Counted from the first letter of the stretch, positions 10,119-21,836 are shown. The stretch: DNA of 64,000 nt from Astragalus membranaceus (GCA_039519185.1 CM076846.1:136559027-136623026); one strand, 5' to 3'. Notes: generated from the letters alone by a model not told the origin. Numbers and translations: made by a program.

Positions 10119-11197
10119 CTAAAACAGCATTCCCTCTGTAACTGCTCCCTCGGGCTCTGTCAAGGTAGCCCATTCGGCCTCTTCAGCAAAGACATCTCCC
10201 TCGAGAGCCCTTGGTTGATCTCTGTTACCCCATAATTCTGGTGGAAGAAGGCTCACCGTTTCTATATCAGCATAATACTCCCCATCGGCCTCGTCCATGA
10301 TATTGTCCAAGATTGATCCTGACAAGGAGTCTCCATCAAAATTCAACGGACCGAAGGGGTTTTCTTCGTCTTCTCCCAAGAGATCATCCTCTGCCAGTTC
10401 TTCTTCTATCATAGCCCCTTCAACTGGATGTACGTTGGCTGGCTGAGGTGGTTTGGGGCTGTTGGGCCCGTATAGACATTCTATCACTGCCTCAGTCAGC
10501 GGGCTCTGGGGTGCATCCACCATTCCTATCATGGCATTGGGCTCTGGGGTCGTCTCAGTGGGTACACTAGGTCCAGCTATGCTGTGGGTTGGCGGTTCTG
10601 AGGCTGTTTCCTCGGCCGGTTTAGGGAAGGCCTGTTCCAAAGCCATAGCACAGTGGTCGCAGGAATGGTCTGGGCATTTCCTCCTCTGGTCGAGGTGAGC
10701 ATCTGAAGCGTCTCCCTCATTCTGTTGTAAGCCCTCGCCGTTTGCTGCCTCCATTTCTGTGAACGAGATTAAGAGGCAACCCCAGGTGCTGGTGCTTCCG
10801 CTGCTGCCTGGATCATCCACTGATCCTGTGGAACTTCTGATGGTGGCTTCACTATTCTGACAGCCCATAATTCACGATCGTTTAGCACAGTGATGTCTAC
10901 TGATGTTGAGCCTTGGGCCTCAGTGACCTGTCCCACCCTTCTTTCCTCTTGGGGACGAGATTCTTTGCCTGGATTTGGCATGGTGGCATGCCCAATTGAA
11001 TCATTGGTAGGCCTACCATGCCCCCCAGGTGAGGTATACTGGAACCTTTCTCTCACATCCCTGGTCCGAGGCACGCTTCTCCGAGAATTACTCCCAGGGT
11101 TAAGCTTGGATAGATGTAATTCTCTGAGATCCTGAACAAGCTTCCCTGGCTTTGGGAGTTTCTTTTGGGTCCCTTGGGTTTGGGTTAGGTCAAACAC
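10119..11197 (-). pseudogene. Gag C-terminal remnant and gag-protease linker
   Basis: Two overlapping frames: 11197-10769 (basic, RRSVPRTRDVRERF near residue 40) and 10868-10119 (strongly acidic, with EEELAEDDLLGEDEENPF). Their position before protease and their composition fit the end of gag and a linker. No CCHC knuckle is visible. The upstream part is lost where the Athila LTR sequence begins near 11198. The assignment rests mainly on position. Confidence 0.45.
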
Positions 11198-12489
11198 ACA
11201 GGGATTGGATTAACTCTTGTAGTTAAAAAGTGTATAAATTAGTGTGAACTATACTACTCACAAATTGAGATGATGGTGATAAATAAACAGAATGCAAATA
11301 AGCAATAGAATGTAGAGGAAATCAGTTGAGAATGAGAGTTGAGATGTCTTTACCAAATAAGTCACTTTCAAGAGTTTTGTGCATTTAAGTGGTGCAGGTG
11401 CACTGGATGCAGCTGCATCAGTATGTGCTTTTCAGTCACTTTCTTCATAGTTTCATTATAAGCTTCCTATGTCTAGGCATGCTAAATAAGTTCACTCCTG
11501 CCTCTTAAGTACCCACTGAATCACTCTAAGGACTATGTTATCCTATGTCTAGGACTTAACATGGAATTAACAAAGGTTTCTTTATTAAAAAAGTTAACAA
11601 AGACTTTATTAAAACTCTCACCCTTATTAGTTCTTGATTTCTTAATTGTAAACCATGTGTGCTTTTTACAAATCTACTTATTTCAAGCGATCAACCTTAA
11701 AACAAGTGTTGAAAGAAGTATTACACAAGAACTAAAATGCATATATCATATAAAAGCACAACAACTTACTTAAAAGATCATTATAAGGTTAGAACATCTC
11801 AACTAAAGAAATTTAGCTCATGTTAGACATTGCAAGACATATATAAACTGAATAGAACATGTTTATATAAATGAAATCATAAAAGAAAGCAACAAGGTAA
11901 ATGTTACACAAGTTGGAGTTCCTTTGCATGAATTCCCAAGCAATGCAGGTGCACTGACTCCCTGCACTTAGCTAGTACTACGTGGAAGTGAAGAAAGAAG
12001 TTGTCGATTCCTTTCTTACCTTCTAGAAGTTTAAAAACTATCTAAAACTATTTCTAACGATATCTTGTTGATATCTTGAGGTGTGTTTACAAATGAGAAG
12101 TGAGGCTCCTTTTATAGCCTTCAAAAAGTGAGACTTCCTTGGAGAATAAGTTAACTTTGAGAAGTTAACTATGGTTAAGTTTCTGAACTTCAGATAGTAG
12201 ATTGAATCGCACACTCAAACACAAATGGAGGTCCACTAATGGATGGCCAAGTGTCCCTAAGTGAGTGACTCTTCAAAGCTAACTTCTATGGTAGGCGCCG
12301 AAATTTGCAAGTTGCATGTGCTCCAAGTGATCCATGACTAAGCATCATGTCATCAATGAAGTGCTGGTGCATTGGTATGATTTTATGGTGCTTCTTGCAT
12401 TAGAAATCTGTTTTCAGTGCAGGAGCATTAAGTGCAGGTGCACTGTCTTAACCTGGTGCAGCTGCATCAAATGCAGGTGCACTGTTGTT
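11198..12489 (-). repeat. Athila 3' LTR, downstream part (split by the SIRE unit)
   Basis: This AT-rich stretch carries the same TGCA-type near-palindromes (11392-11419, 11944-11953, 12417-12482) as the Athila body at 29077-38759 and a minus-strand TATA box (12108-12117). Together with 28859-29076 it makes about 1.5 kb, a plausible Athila LTR. The TG start is at 29076 after a purine-rich PPT-like tract. I could not find the 3' terminus; it seems truncated against the Tat gag near 11197. No coding sequence is recognised. Confidence 0.55.
12108..12117 (-). promoter_or_regulatory. TATA box of the first Athila LTR
   Basis: CTATAAAAGG on the minus strand. A cluster of TGCAGSTGCA near-palindromes lies about 300-370 bp upstream (12417-12482). 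Confidence 0.5.
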
Positions 12490-12494
12490 TCCTG
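12490..12494. repeat. Target-site duplication TCCTG (left)
   Basis: TCCTG here matches TCCTG at 28859-28863, the two flanks of the tandem SIRE unit. It shows that the whole three-LTR unit occupies one insertion site. Confidence 0.9.
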
Positions 12495-13580
12495 TGTTAG
12501 ACTTGAGAGTCTATAAAGTAACCTTAGAGGGGGGGGGGGTGAATAAGGTTATAGGTGATTAATGGATTCTTTTTCAATTTAAAAAACTTTTTCGATATTG
12601 GTTTGGATTAAATGCGGAATAATAATATTTGACCAATATAGAAGGAGAAGAGGAGTAGAATGGACAGATCAATATTGTATACAACAATAAAATAGATAAT
12701 GAGAAGAAGGATATAGAGAGATCAGGATAAGATTACAATATGATATATTTGCACAGTTATATTGAGAATATGATAAGCAGTTATATCAAGTATATGATAA
12801 TAATATTATAAGCAAATAAAGTGCAAAATATAAAGAGATAGAGAAGAGAGATAGACACAGCAATTTAGCGAGGTTCGGGATAAAACCCCTACGTCCTCGG
12901 CCTTAGGCTTTTCAACCCTTGGACTTAGTAACCACTATATTGAAGAGAGTTTGATACAAACAGTCGACCCCAATATAAGTGAATCTCAATTCCCCTGAAT
13001 TGAGAACCCAAGCACTCTTGCTAAGGATTTCTAAACCAACTCAATAACCCTATTGAGTGACCCAAGTACACAGCCCAGGTTTTCAAAACACCAACTCAAT
13101 CACTTGATTGAGAGACCCAAGTACAAAGCCCAGGATTTCAAAAACACCTTGAAATAAAATAAATTACACAATAGAGTTCTATGATCCAATCACTTCAGAG
13201 AATGAGTCAATTTAGAAACTGAGAGAGATGAGTGATCTTAGGATATTATAGATGCTCTATAAGATGAGGGATGATCTTGCTTTTGCAACCACTTCAAAAT
13301 TGATATAACAATAGAAGTTGAGGTTGCTTGAAAGCTTTTAAAAAATATAGATATGATTTTGAAAAAACAAAGCTTTTTGAAAAACAAGATTCAAAACAGT
13401 TGGAGCACAGGATCTCAGATCTAGATCTATAAACAGCTTTTGAAAAAAGATATAACAATTTAAAATCAAAAGCTTATAAAAATAAAACAATGAGGAGCAA
13501 TAGATCTATAGAGATTCGAATATGAGAGAGTAGAGAAGAAATTGTGAGAAGAGGTGTTATCTGAAGGTGAAGCTCAACCT

Positions 13581-13593
13581 ATGTATTTATAGG
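13581..13593 (-). promoter_or_regulatory. TATA box of SIRE LTR-A
   Basis: CCTATAAATACAT on the minus strand, about 48 bp below the last palindrome at 13641. Equivalent boxes lie near 20785-20798 in LTR-B and 28016-28029 in LTR-C. Confidence 0.75.
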
Positions 13594-13640
13594 CTTAGGC
13601 ACCGTTGAAATTTTTTGAAAAACATTTAATATAGGTGAAG

Positions 13641-14062
13641 AATCGATTCATAGACCAAGTTAAAATGTGAAGGAATCGATTCATTGCCTTTAAAAAATAA
13701 AAGAATCGATTCATTGTTTAGTTGAAATAAGAAAGGAATCGATTCATTGATGTTTTGGAAAAAGAGGGAATCGATTCATTGTTTATGAAGAAAGGAGTGA
13801 ATCGATTTTCAGGCCATATGGTTGTCCTGAGAATCGATTCTCAGTTCATTTAGAAGCATAGGGAATCGATTCTTAGTTCATAAGAAATAGGAGGAATCGA
13901 TTCTTAGGCTAGTTGAAATAATAGGGAATCGATTCTTTTCTTTTTGGAAGGCATGGGAATCGATTCATGGCCCTTTGGAAACATGAAGGAATCGATTTTC
14001 AGGCCATATAGGAGGTCCTGAGAATCGATTCCAAGACCTATGAAATGGGTTGGAAATCGATT
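13641..14062 (-). promoter_or_regulatory. Phased AATCGATT palindrome array, LTR-A (14 copies)
   Basis: AATCGATT starts at 13641, 13674, 13704, 13737, 13769, 13800, 13832, 13864, 13895, 13927, 13958, 13990, 14023 and 14055. All 14 are exact; most extend to GAATCGATTC. The steps are 30-33 bp, mean 31.8. The bases between copies are mostly different, so this is not a simple tandem repeat. It sits immediately upstream of the TATA box, where an enhancer would be. Confidence 0.95.
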
Positions 14063-14421
14063 CCAAGCTTTCCTAAAAAATATTTTTTTTTTCAACTTGC
14101 CACCTTATGCATGCATGCAATTTTGTAAAATATTTTTTCAAAATTATTTTTATGCATCATGCATGTTTTGAAAAGTCATCTCTCTCAATAGCTAAAGTGC
14201 CACACACTTTAGGTGATAGGACCTTTACATAGAGTCCTAAAAAAGGCTTAGACACAAAATAGGGTTTTGAACTTCTTATGATGCTTCTTCTTCAAGCTTC
14301 TCCTTTTTGAGTCTTCTTCCTTTTAAAATAAGTCCTGCACTTTGCTCAATGTGAAAGATTAGTAGATATATGTAATTTGTTATCATTCAAAATAAAGGAC
14401 TGTTTTACCCTTGGTTCAACA

Positions 14422-14436
14422 AACTCCCCCTTTTTG
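14422..14436 (-). other. Polypurine tract, SIRE copy 1
   Basis: CAAAAAGGGGGAGTT on the minus strand ends directly at the TG of LTR-A. Confidence 0.8.
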
Positions 14437-14631
14437 ATGATAACAAATTACATTATGCATAGGGATTAAAAATCTTAAAAAAAAAAGGCTCCCCCTAAGC
14501 ATATGCATAACAATAATCAGCATAATACCACATATAACATGAGCATAATATTTTTCTCCCCATATATAACATGCATACTAATATTCTCTCCCCCTTTGTT
14601 TTCATCAAAAAGGAGGTGGGGTGAAACAAAA

Positions 14632-17454
14632 TCATAAACTAGCATAGTCAAGCATCCCTAGCTCTCTACAGATTTTACAAAAAGGAGCTTCGGCTAGGGG
14701 TTTAGTGAAAATATCTGCTAGTTGGTCATCTGTGCCTACAAATTTTAGTTCAATGCTCCCCCTAGACACATGATCTCTAATAAAGTGATGTCGTATGTCT
14801 ATATGTTTAGTTCTAGAGTGTTGTATAGGGTTCCTAGCAATATTTATGGCACTTGTATTATCACACAAAACAGGCACATTTTCAAAAATTAGACCAAAGT
14901 CTTGCAAAGTTTGTTTCATCCACAGAACTTGTGCGACGCAGTTTCCAACAGCCACATATTCAGCTTCAGCTGTGGACAAAGCAACACTGTTCTGCTTCTT
15001 ACTAGACCAGGAGGTCAAACAAGGACCAAGAAAATGACATGTGCCACTGGTACTTTTTCTATCAAGAGTACAACCAGCAAAATCAGCATCAGAATAACCA
15101 ATCAAATCAAAAGTACTCGATTTCGGGTACCACAAACCAAAGTCTATGGTCCCTTTAACATACCTAAGAATTCTTTTAACGGCTGTTAAATGGGATTCTT
15201 TAGGACATGCTTGAAATCGGGCGCATAAGCATACAGCAAACATAATATCAGGACGGGAGGCAGTTAAGTATAAGAGACTACCTATCATACCTCGATACAT
15301 AGTTTCGTTTACAGGTTTACCGTTTTCATCTTTATCTAGTTTGGTTGCTGTTGCCATAGGAGTGCTGATATCTTTTGCGTCATTCATGTTATATTTCTTC
15401 AGCAATTCCTTTGAGAACTTTGTTTGGGATATGAAGATTCCTTCTTTTAATTGTTTCACTTGAAGTCCCAAGAAAAAGTTAAGTTCTCCCATCATACTCA
15501 TTTCAAATTCACTAGTCATCATCTCAGAAAATTCCTTGCACAAATCATCATTAGTAGATCCAAAGATAATATCATCAACATAGATTTGAACTACTATGAT
15601 ATGTTTGCCCTTGGTTTTAAGGAATATGGTAGAATCAATCTTACCCTTTTGGAAACCATTGGCAATTAAGTGTTTGCTTAATCTCTCATACCAAGCTCTT
15701 GGGGCTTGTTTCAATCCATAGAGGGCTTTGTCAAGTTTAAAGACGTGATCGGGATTTTTAAAATCTTCAAAACCAGGGGGTTGTTTTACATAAACTTCTT
15801 CTTCTAAGAAACCATTTAGGAAGGCACTTTTGACATCCATTTGATGTAGTTTGAAATCCATGTAGGAGGCAAATGCCAAAATTATCCTAATGGACTCCAA
15901 TCTAGCCACAGGAGCAAAAGTTTTTTCAAAATCCACCCCTTCGATTTGATTAAAACCTTGAACTACTAGACGACTTTTGTTTAATAAAATTGTTCCATTT
16001 TCGTCAAGTTTGTTGCGAAAAACCCATTTAGTTCCTATGATGGTCCGATCGACCGGTTTTTCAACTAAGTGCCAAACTTTATTTCTTTCAAATTGTTCAA
16101 GTTCTTTTTGCATTGACAAAACCCACTCTGGATCATTTAAAGCTTCCTTGATATTATTTGGAACTATTTGAGAGACAAAAGCACTATGAAAGCATAAAAG
16201 ATTAAGAGAGGAGCGAGTTGTTACCCCCTTTGATGGACTACCAATAATTTGCTCCATGGGATGATCTCGAACTGATTTCCATGTTTTGGGCAGATCATCG
16301 TGTGTTCTTCCATGGAGATGATCATCAATGTCTTGGGGCTTTTGTTCCACTATAACTTCTTCTTGAGGTTCAGCTTCCTCCTCGGCTTCTTCTACACTTT
16401 CACTGTTAGTTTCAGGTGATCTATTTTTGATCACTTCAATCACTTCATCCTCATCATTAGCAGCTTTCTTATCAAAAGGGTTAGTTTCATCAAAAGAAAC
16501 ATGAATAGATTTTTGCATAGTTTTATCAATTTTATTGTAAACGATATAAGCTCTACTATGATTTGAATAACCCATAAAAATACCTTCAGTTGATTTAGCA
16601 TCAAACTTACCCAACTTGTCCTTTGTATTAAGAATGAAGCACTTACTTCCAAAGACTTTGAAGTATGAAATGTTTGGAGCTCTACCATTCCACAGCTCAT
16701 ATGGTGTTTTGTTGAGAGATGGCCTTAAGTATACACGATTTAGTACATGACACGCTGTATCCACTGCATGACCCCAGAAGTATTTGGGAAGGTTGTGCTC
16801 ATTCAGCATTGTCTTGCTCATCTCTTGTATAGTTCTGTTCTTTCTTTCAACTACACCATTTTGTTGAGGAGTTCTTGGAGCTGAAAAGTTATGATGAATG
16901 CCAAACTTTTCACACCAAGTCTTGAATGATGAATTTTCGTACTCTCCTCCATGATCGCTTCTAATTTCTTTGATGGCTAAGGTTTTCTCATTTTGTAGCT
17001 TTCTGCACAACTTAGCAAACTCGTTAAAAGCATCACTTTTATTTGCAAGTAGGATAACCCAAGTATATCTAGAATAATCATCAACAATAACAAAGACATA
17101 CTTAGACCCTCCTAGACTTATGACATCAATTTCACCAAACAAATCAAGATGTAGCAGTTCAAGCACATTTTTGGTAGAAATAACAGGTTTTGATTTAAAA
17201 GAGATTTTGTGCATTTTACCATGTTGACATGCATCACATAATTGGCCTTTTTCATATTTCAATTTAGGTAGACCTCTAACATGCTCATTCTTACTTAACT
17301 TAGATAGATGTTCTATACTAGCATGTCCTAAGCGTCTATGCCACAAATCCACATCATCAATCAAGGTAGGCATACATACTATCTCATCACTTACATTATC
17401 AAAATCAACATAGTATACATTGTTTTCTCGAAAGCCAGGTGGGTGATAACACAT
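14632..17454 (-). pseudogene. SIRE pol, copy 1: integrase, RT, RNase H
   Basis: A 940-residue frame that has lost its natural start. It contains the GAG-pre-integrase/HHCC region (DLWHRRLGHASIEHL, CDACQHGKMH), integrase core (LHLDLFGEID, RSDHGGEYEN, PQQNGVVERKNR), copia RT (QMDVKSAFLNG, catalytic YVDDIIFG) and RNase H (SDADFAGC, STAEAEYVA, ending in ADIFTKPL). Relative to copy 2, a 22-bp deletion at about 17432 removes bases between two CAG triplets and shifts protease out of frame. The start methionine of this frame is a product of that shift. RT and RNase H motifs look intact. Confidence 0.9.
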
Positions 17455-17744
17455 TTATCAACAGAAAAGTGCACATCAAAATCATTATCGCATAGTTGAC
17501 TAACACTTAGTAAGTTAAATTTAACGCCATCAACTAATAAAACATCTTTAATTTTAATTGTGTTTTTCTTACCCACACAACCTTTACCTATTACTTGAGC
17601 AGATTCATTGTTGGCAAACTTTACAGATCCACTAGCTTTGTTGCTCAATTTTAGAAACAGTGAAGCATCACCAGTCATATGCCTTGAGCAACCACTATCA
17701 ACCATCCACACATTTTTCTTTTTAGCTGAGGGACCAACCTGCAA
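17433..17744 (-). pseudogene. SIRE protease, copy 1, cut off by a 22-bp deletion
   Basis: The frame has no ATG at its start and lies after the gag stop in a different frame. It shows KKNVWMVDSGCSRHMTGD, the copia protease active site, and continues to CVITHL before the deletion near 17432 shifts it into a short unrelated tail. In copy 2 the same protease is fused to integrase-RT. Confidence 0.85.
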
Positions 17745-17760
17745 AAGAATTGTTTAACAC

Positions 17761-19623
17761 CTAGCACGAGGTACCCTTTTTGTTGGGTCCTTGGGAGTTA
17801 GTCATCAAGGGGTTTGCATTCACAATCCACCTTGGTTTCTTCCAAACAGGTACAAGGGTTCCAAGCTCACATATTTTACGGATAGGGCATGAAGAAGAGC
17901 TATGGTTTCCCTTTTGGCAATATGTACATTTTAAGATAGTAGGTTTATGATTAGAGGTAGAAGCTACAAAGGTGATATTTTTGTTTGAGCTGGAGGTGGT
18001 GGAATTTCCTTGGTACCCAATACCTCTCCTATCAACATATTGATGTTGAGAGTGAAGCAACTGAGTCAAGGTCTTTTCACCAACCTCAAACTTTTTCAAA
18101 GATTCTTTCAAAAATTCATTTTCAACCTTGACTTTTTCAAAATTTTGTTTTAGTTCTCGAAATTCAAGGTTGACTGATTTGTGTAGTTCATTTTTTAATC
18201 TAGTGACTTCACTTTCAAGAGTCTCGATTTGAGTGGATAGGCTTTTGTTGCTCTTTGTTAGTTTCTTGGATTTTAACAAAAGTTTTTCGTGTTCGAAATA
18301 TAGAGCCTCAAAAGCTTCACTCAGATCGTGACTACTATAGTCATTATCAATCATATCATCATGCATAGAGGAGGTAGAGGGACTAGAAAAGTTAAGGCTT
18401 ACCTTTGATGTATCATTTGCCATGCTGCAGACAGCATTGTCGGTCTGCTCATCTTCTTCTGATTCACCATCAGTGCTGAGATTGTCCCATGTTGCTTCAG
18501 GTGTGTTCTTTGCCATGAGGCAGACAGCATTTGCAACTTCTTCTTCTTCGGTCTCACTTTCAGTGTCTGTATTGTCCCATGTTGCTTTCATTGCTTTCTT
18601 TTGCTTAGATTTCAGCTTGTAACAGTTTTCTTTGATGTGACCGGGTTTGTTGCATTCGAAACATCTTGGTTGATCATTCTTTTTCTCATACCTGTCTTCT
18701 TTGTTGTACCCGGACTTCTTTGAAAAGTCACCCTTTCCAAACTTTTTGAATCTCATAAATTTTTTGAAATTTTTGGCAAGCATAGCCATATCTTCATCAT
18801 CGGTTTCTTCTTCAGATTCAACCTCTTTCCTTGCTACTTTAGAAGTTTTAGCAGCAAGGGCAAGAGATTTCTTCTCTTTTACAGTTTCTTTTTCTTGATT
18901 CTTTTTGGCAGCCAGAACTACCTCAAATGCTAGCAATGATCCAATAAGGTCTTCTTGAGGTAAAGTGCCAATGTCTTTGGCTTCGGTTATAGCACAAGTC
19001 TTAGGGAAGAATTCACCAGTTAAGGATTCAAGGATCTTTCCATTCAAATCCTTGTTGGTGTATTTCTTTCCTAAGGCCCTCAAGTTGTTTACAATTAAAT
19101 TTAATCTCTGATGCATTGCTGCGACAGACTCACCTTCTTTCATTTTAAAACTTTCATATTCAGAGGTGAGAATTCTAATTTTAGTATCTTTTACGTGGCT
19201 TGTCCCGACATGAGTGGCTTGTAGGCAGTCCCAGATTTCCTTTGCACTTTGACACCCTTTTACTCTACCATATTCTTCTTCACAGAGTGATAGATGAAGG
19301 ATATTCATGGCCTTTGCATTTAGGGATATCTTGTCAAGCTCAGATTTTCTTAACTCACTCAGGTCGATGGTGTAGATGTCTTCTACCGGTACTTCTTCAG
19401 CTTTGCCGGTGGCTTGAATTTTTGAAGTGTCACCATCAGAATTACCTGGTTTTGTGATCTTGATCTTCATCGGGATTAGAGGACCATCCACTATGATTCT
19501 CCATAGAGTGAAGTCAATTGCCTGCACATGACATTTCATACGACTACTCCAGTAATCATAGTTAGTACCATCAAATAGAGGAGGCCTATTAGAGGACATT
19601 CCTTCTTTCATGAAAGAACCCAT
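17761..19623 (-). CDS. SIRE gag, copy 1, full-length frame
   Basis: A 620-residue open frame from ATG at 19623. The N-terminus (PPLFDGTNYDYWSSRM) and the capsid region (about 100-230, with EYESFKMKEGESVAAMHQRL) are typical of SIRE/copia gag. The zinc knuckle CFECNKPGHIKENCYK lies near residue 325. A Lys/Glu-rich coiled-coil segment follows (about 430-520), then a second cysteine cluster CTYCQKGNHSSSSC near 570. It ends 17 bp before the protease frame, in another frame, so pol expression needs a shift or splicing. Copy 2 has a stop in this gene. I see no defect in this copy. Confidence 0.9.
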   Translation of the reverse strand: MGSFMKEGMSSNRPPLFDGTNYDYWSSRMKCHVQAIDFTLWRIIVDGPLIPMKIKITKPGNSDGDTSKIQATGKAEEVPVEDIYTIDLSELRKSELDKISLNAKAMNILHLSLCEEEYGRVKGCQSAKEIWDCLQATHVGTSHVKDTKIRILTSEYESFKMKEGESVAAMHQRLNLIVNNLRALGKKYTNKDLNGKILESLTGEFFPKTCAITEAKDIGTLPQEDLIGSLLAFEVVLAAKKNQEKETVKEKKSLALAAKTSKVARKEVESEEETDDEDMAMLAKNFKKFMRFKKFGKGDFSKKSGYNKEDRYEKKNDQPRCFECNKPGHIKENCYKLKSKQKKAMKATWDNTDTESETEEEEVANAVCLMAKNTPEATWDNLSTDGESEEDEQTDNAVCSMANDTSKVSLNFSSPSTSSMHDDMIDNDYSSHDLSEAFEALYFEHEKLLLKSKKLTKSNKSLSTQIETLESEVTRLKNELHKSVNLEFRELKQNFEKVKVENEFLKESLKKFEVGEKTLTQLLHSQHQYVDRRGIGYQGNSTTSSSNKNITFVASTSNHKPTILKCTYCQKGNHSSSSCPIRKICELGTLVPVWKKPRWIVNANPLMTNSQGPNKKGTSC

Positions 19624-19688
19624 AATTACAGATATGTAAAGGATAAATTTAGAATTGCGAAATGTAAAGCTCTAATATGCAATTCCTA

Positions 19689-19703
19689 GCTTTTGATACC
19701 ACT
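19689..19703 (-). other. Primer-binding site, SIRE copy 1 (tRNA-Met type)
   Basis: AGTGGTATCAAAAGC on the minus strand directly follows the CTAACA end of LTR-B. TGGTATCA is the usual initiator-tRNA-Met complement. Confidence 0.85.
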
Positions 19704-21626
19704 TGTTAGACTTGAGAGTCTATAAAGTAACCTTAGAGGGGGGGTGAATAAGGTTATAGGTGATTAATGGATTCTTTTTCAATTTAAAAAACTTTTTCGA
19801 TATTGGTTTGGATTAAATGCGGAATAATAATATTTGACCAATATAGAAGGAGAAGAGGAGTAGAATGGACAGATCAATATTGTATACAACAATAAAATAG
19901 ATAATGAGAAGAAGGATATAGAGAGATCAGGATAAGATTACAATATGATATATTTGCACAGTTATATTGAGAATATGATAAGCAGTTATATCAAGTATAT
20001 GATAATAATATTATAAGCAAATAAAGTGCAAAATATAAAGAGATAGAGAAGAGAGATAGACACAGCAATTTAGCGAGGTTCGGGATAAAACCCCTACGTC
20101 CTCGGCCTTAGGCTTTTCAACCCTTGGACTTAGTAACCACTATATTGAAGAGAGTTTGATACAAACAGTCGACCCCAATATAAGTGAATCTCAATTCCCC
20201 TGAATTGAGAACCCAAGCACTCTTGCTAAGGATTTCTAAACCAACTCAATAACCCTATTGAGTGACCCAAGTACACAGCCCAGGTTTTCAAAACACCAAC
20301 TCAATCACTTGATTGAGAGACCCAAGTACAAAGCCCAGGATTTCAAAAACACCTTGAAATAAAATAAATTACACAATAGAGTTCTATGATCCAATCACTT
20401 CAGAGAATGAGTCAATTTAGAAACTGAGAGAGATGAGTGATCTTAGGATATTATAGATGCTCTATAAGATGAGGGATGATCTTGCTTTTGCAACCACTTC
20501 AAAATTGATATAACAATAGAAGTTGAGGTTGCTTGAAAGCTTTTAAAAAATATAGATATGATTTTGAAAAAACAAAGCTTTTTGAAAAACAAGATTCAAA
20601 ACAGTTGGAGCACAGGATCTCAGATCTAGATCTATAAACAGCTTTTGAAAAAAGATATAACAATTTAAAATCAAAAGCTTATAAAAATAAAACAATGAGG
20701 AGCAATAGATCTATAGAGATTCGAATATGAGAGAGTAGAGAAGAAATTGTGAGAAGAGGTGTTATCTGAAGGTGAAGCTCAACCTATGTATTTATAGGCT
20801 TAGGCACCGTTGAAATTTTTTGAAAAACATTTAATATAGGTGAAGAATCGATTCATAGACCAAGTTAAAATGTGAAGGAATCGATTCATTGCCTTTAAAA
20901 AATAAAAGAATCGATTCATTGTTTAGTTGAAATAAGAAAGGAATCGATTCATTGATGTTTTGGAAAAAGAGGGAATCGATTCATTGTTTATGAAGAAAGG
21001 AGTGAATCGATTTTCAGGCCATATGGTTGTCCTGAGAATCGATTCTCGGTTCATTTAGAAGCATAGGGAATCGATTCTTAGTTCATAAGAAATAGGAGGA
21101 ATCGATTCTTAGGCTAGTTGAAATAATAGGGAATCGATTCTTTTCTTTTTGGAAGGCATGGGAATCGATTCATGGCCCTTTGGAAACATGAAGGAATCGA
21201 TTTTCAGGCCATATAGGAGGTCCTGAGAATCGATTCCAAGACCTATGAAATGGGTTGGAAATCGATTCCAAGCTTTCCTAAAAAATATTTTTTTTTTCAA
21301 CTTGCCACCTTATGCATGCATGCAATTTTGTAAAATATTTTTTCAAAATTATTTTTATGCATCATGCATGTTTTGAAAAGTCATCTCTCTCAATAGCTAA
21401 AGTGCCACACACTTTAGGTGATAGGACCTTTACATAGAGTCCTAAAAAAGGCTTAGACACAAAATAGGGTTTTGAACTTCTTATGATGCTTCTTCTTCAA
21501 GCTTCTCCTTTTTGAGTCTTCTTCCTTTTAAAATAAGTCATGCACTTTGCTCAATGTGAAAGATTAGTAGATATATGTAATTTTTTATCATTCAAAATAA
21601 AGGACTGTTTTACCCTTGGTTCAACA
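19704..21626 (-). repeat. SIRE LTR-B, shared central LTR
   Basis: 1923 bp. It is the 5' LTR of copy 1 and the 3' LTR of copy 2. The palindrome array is at 20846-21267. Differences seen from A and C include a shorter G-run near 19737 and single changes near 21048 (CTCGG for CTCAG) and 21540 (CATGC for CCTGC). Confidence 0.95.
20846..21267 (-). promoter_or_regulatory. Phased AATCGATT palindrome array, LTR-B (14 copies)
   Basis: Same positions and spacing as in LTR-A. All 14 cores are exact. Confidence 0.95.
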
Positions 21627-21641
21627 AACTCCCCCTTTTTG
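21627..21641 (-). other. Polypurine tract, SIRE copy 2
   Basis: Same tract as at 14422-14436, abutting LTR-B. Confidence 0.8.
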
Positions 21642-21836
21642 ATGATAACAAATTACATTATGCATAGGGATTAAAAATCTTAAAAAAAAAGGCTCCCCCT
21701 AAGCATATGCATAACAATAATCAGCATAATACCACATATAACATGAGCATAATATTTTTCTCTCCATATATAACATGCATACTAATATTCTCTCCCCCTT
21801 TGTTTTCATCAAAAAGGAGGTGGGGGTGAAACAAAA

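Larger units (their letters stand above)
2456..11197 (-). mobile_element. Tat-lineage Ty3 retrotransposon body, truncated in gag
   Basis: Order on the minus strand is gag remnant, protease, RT, RNase H, second RNase H and integrase, then a long region carrying an oppositely oriented gene, then polypurine tract and 3' LTR. The second RNase H after the usual one is diagnostic of plant Tat elements. Several frameshifts split the polyprotein. The upstream end stops near 11197, where sequence attributed to an Athila LTR begins; no 5' LTR or zinc knuckle is present. The plus-strand passenger gene fills about 3 kb between integrase and LTR. Confidence 0.8.
12495..14421 (-). repeat. SIRE LTR-A (3' LTR of copy 1)
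   Basis: 1927 bp, TGTTGAACC at 14421 to CTAACA at 12495 on the minus strand. It holds a palindrome array (13641-14062), a TATA box (13581-13593) and, near the 3' end, a long G-run (on plus) at 12529-12539. LTRs A, B and C differ at only a handful of sites by eye. Confidence 0.95.

Noticed and set aside
12529..12539. Long G-run as a possible G-quadruplex or regulatory switch
   Set aside because: It is a single homopolymer whose length varies between the three LTRs, as expected from slippage; the C/G-rich run is common at this place in SIRE LTRs.
13641..14062. CRISPR-like array (short palindromic repeats with unique spacers)
   Set aside because: The repeat is only 8-10 bp, the 'spacers' are the same in all three LTR copies, and it sits in a plant LTR promoter with no cas genes.
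14795..15189. Plus-strand ORFs within the SIRE copies (also 22000-22394)
   Set aside because: They are antisense shadows of the RNase H region, present in both copies because the sequence is duplicated.
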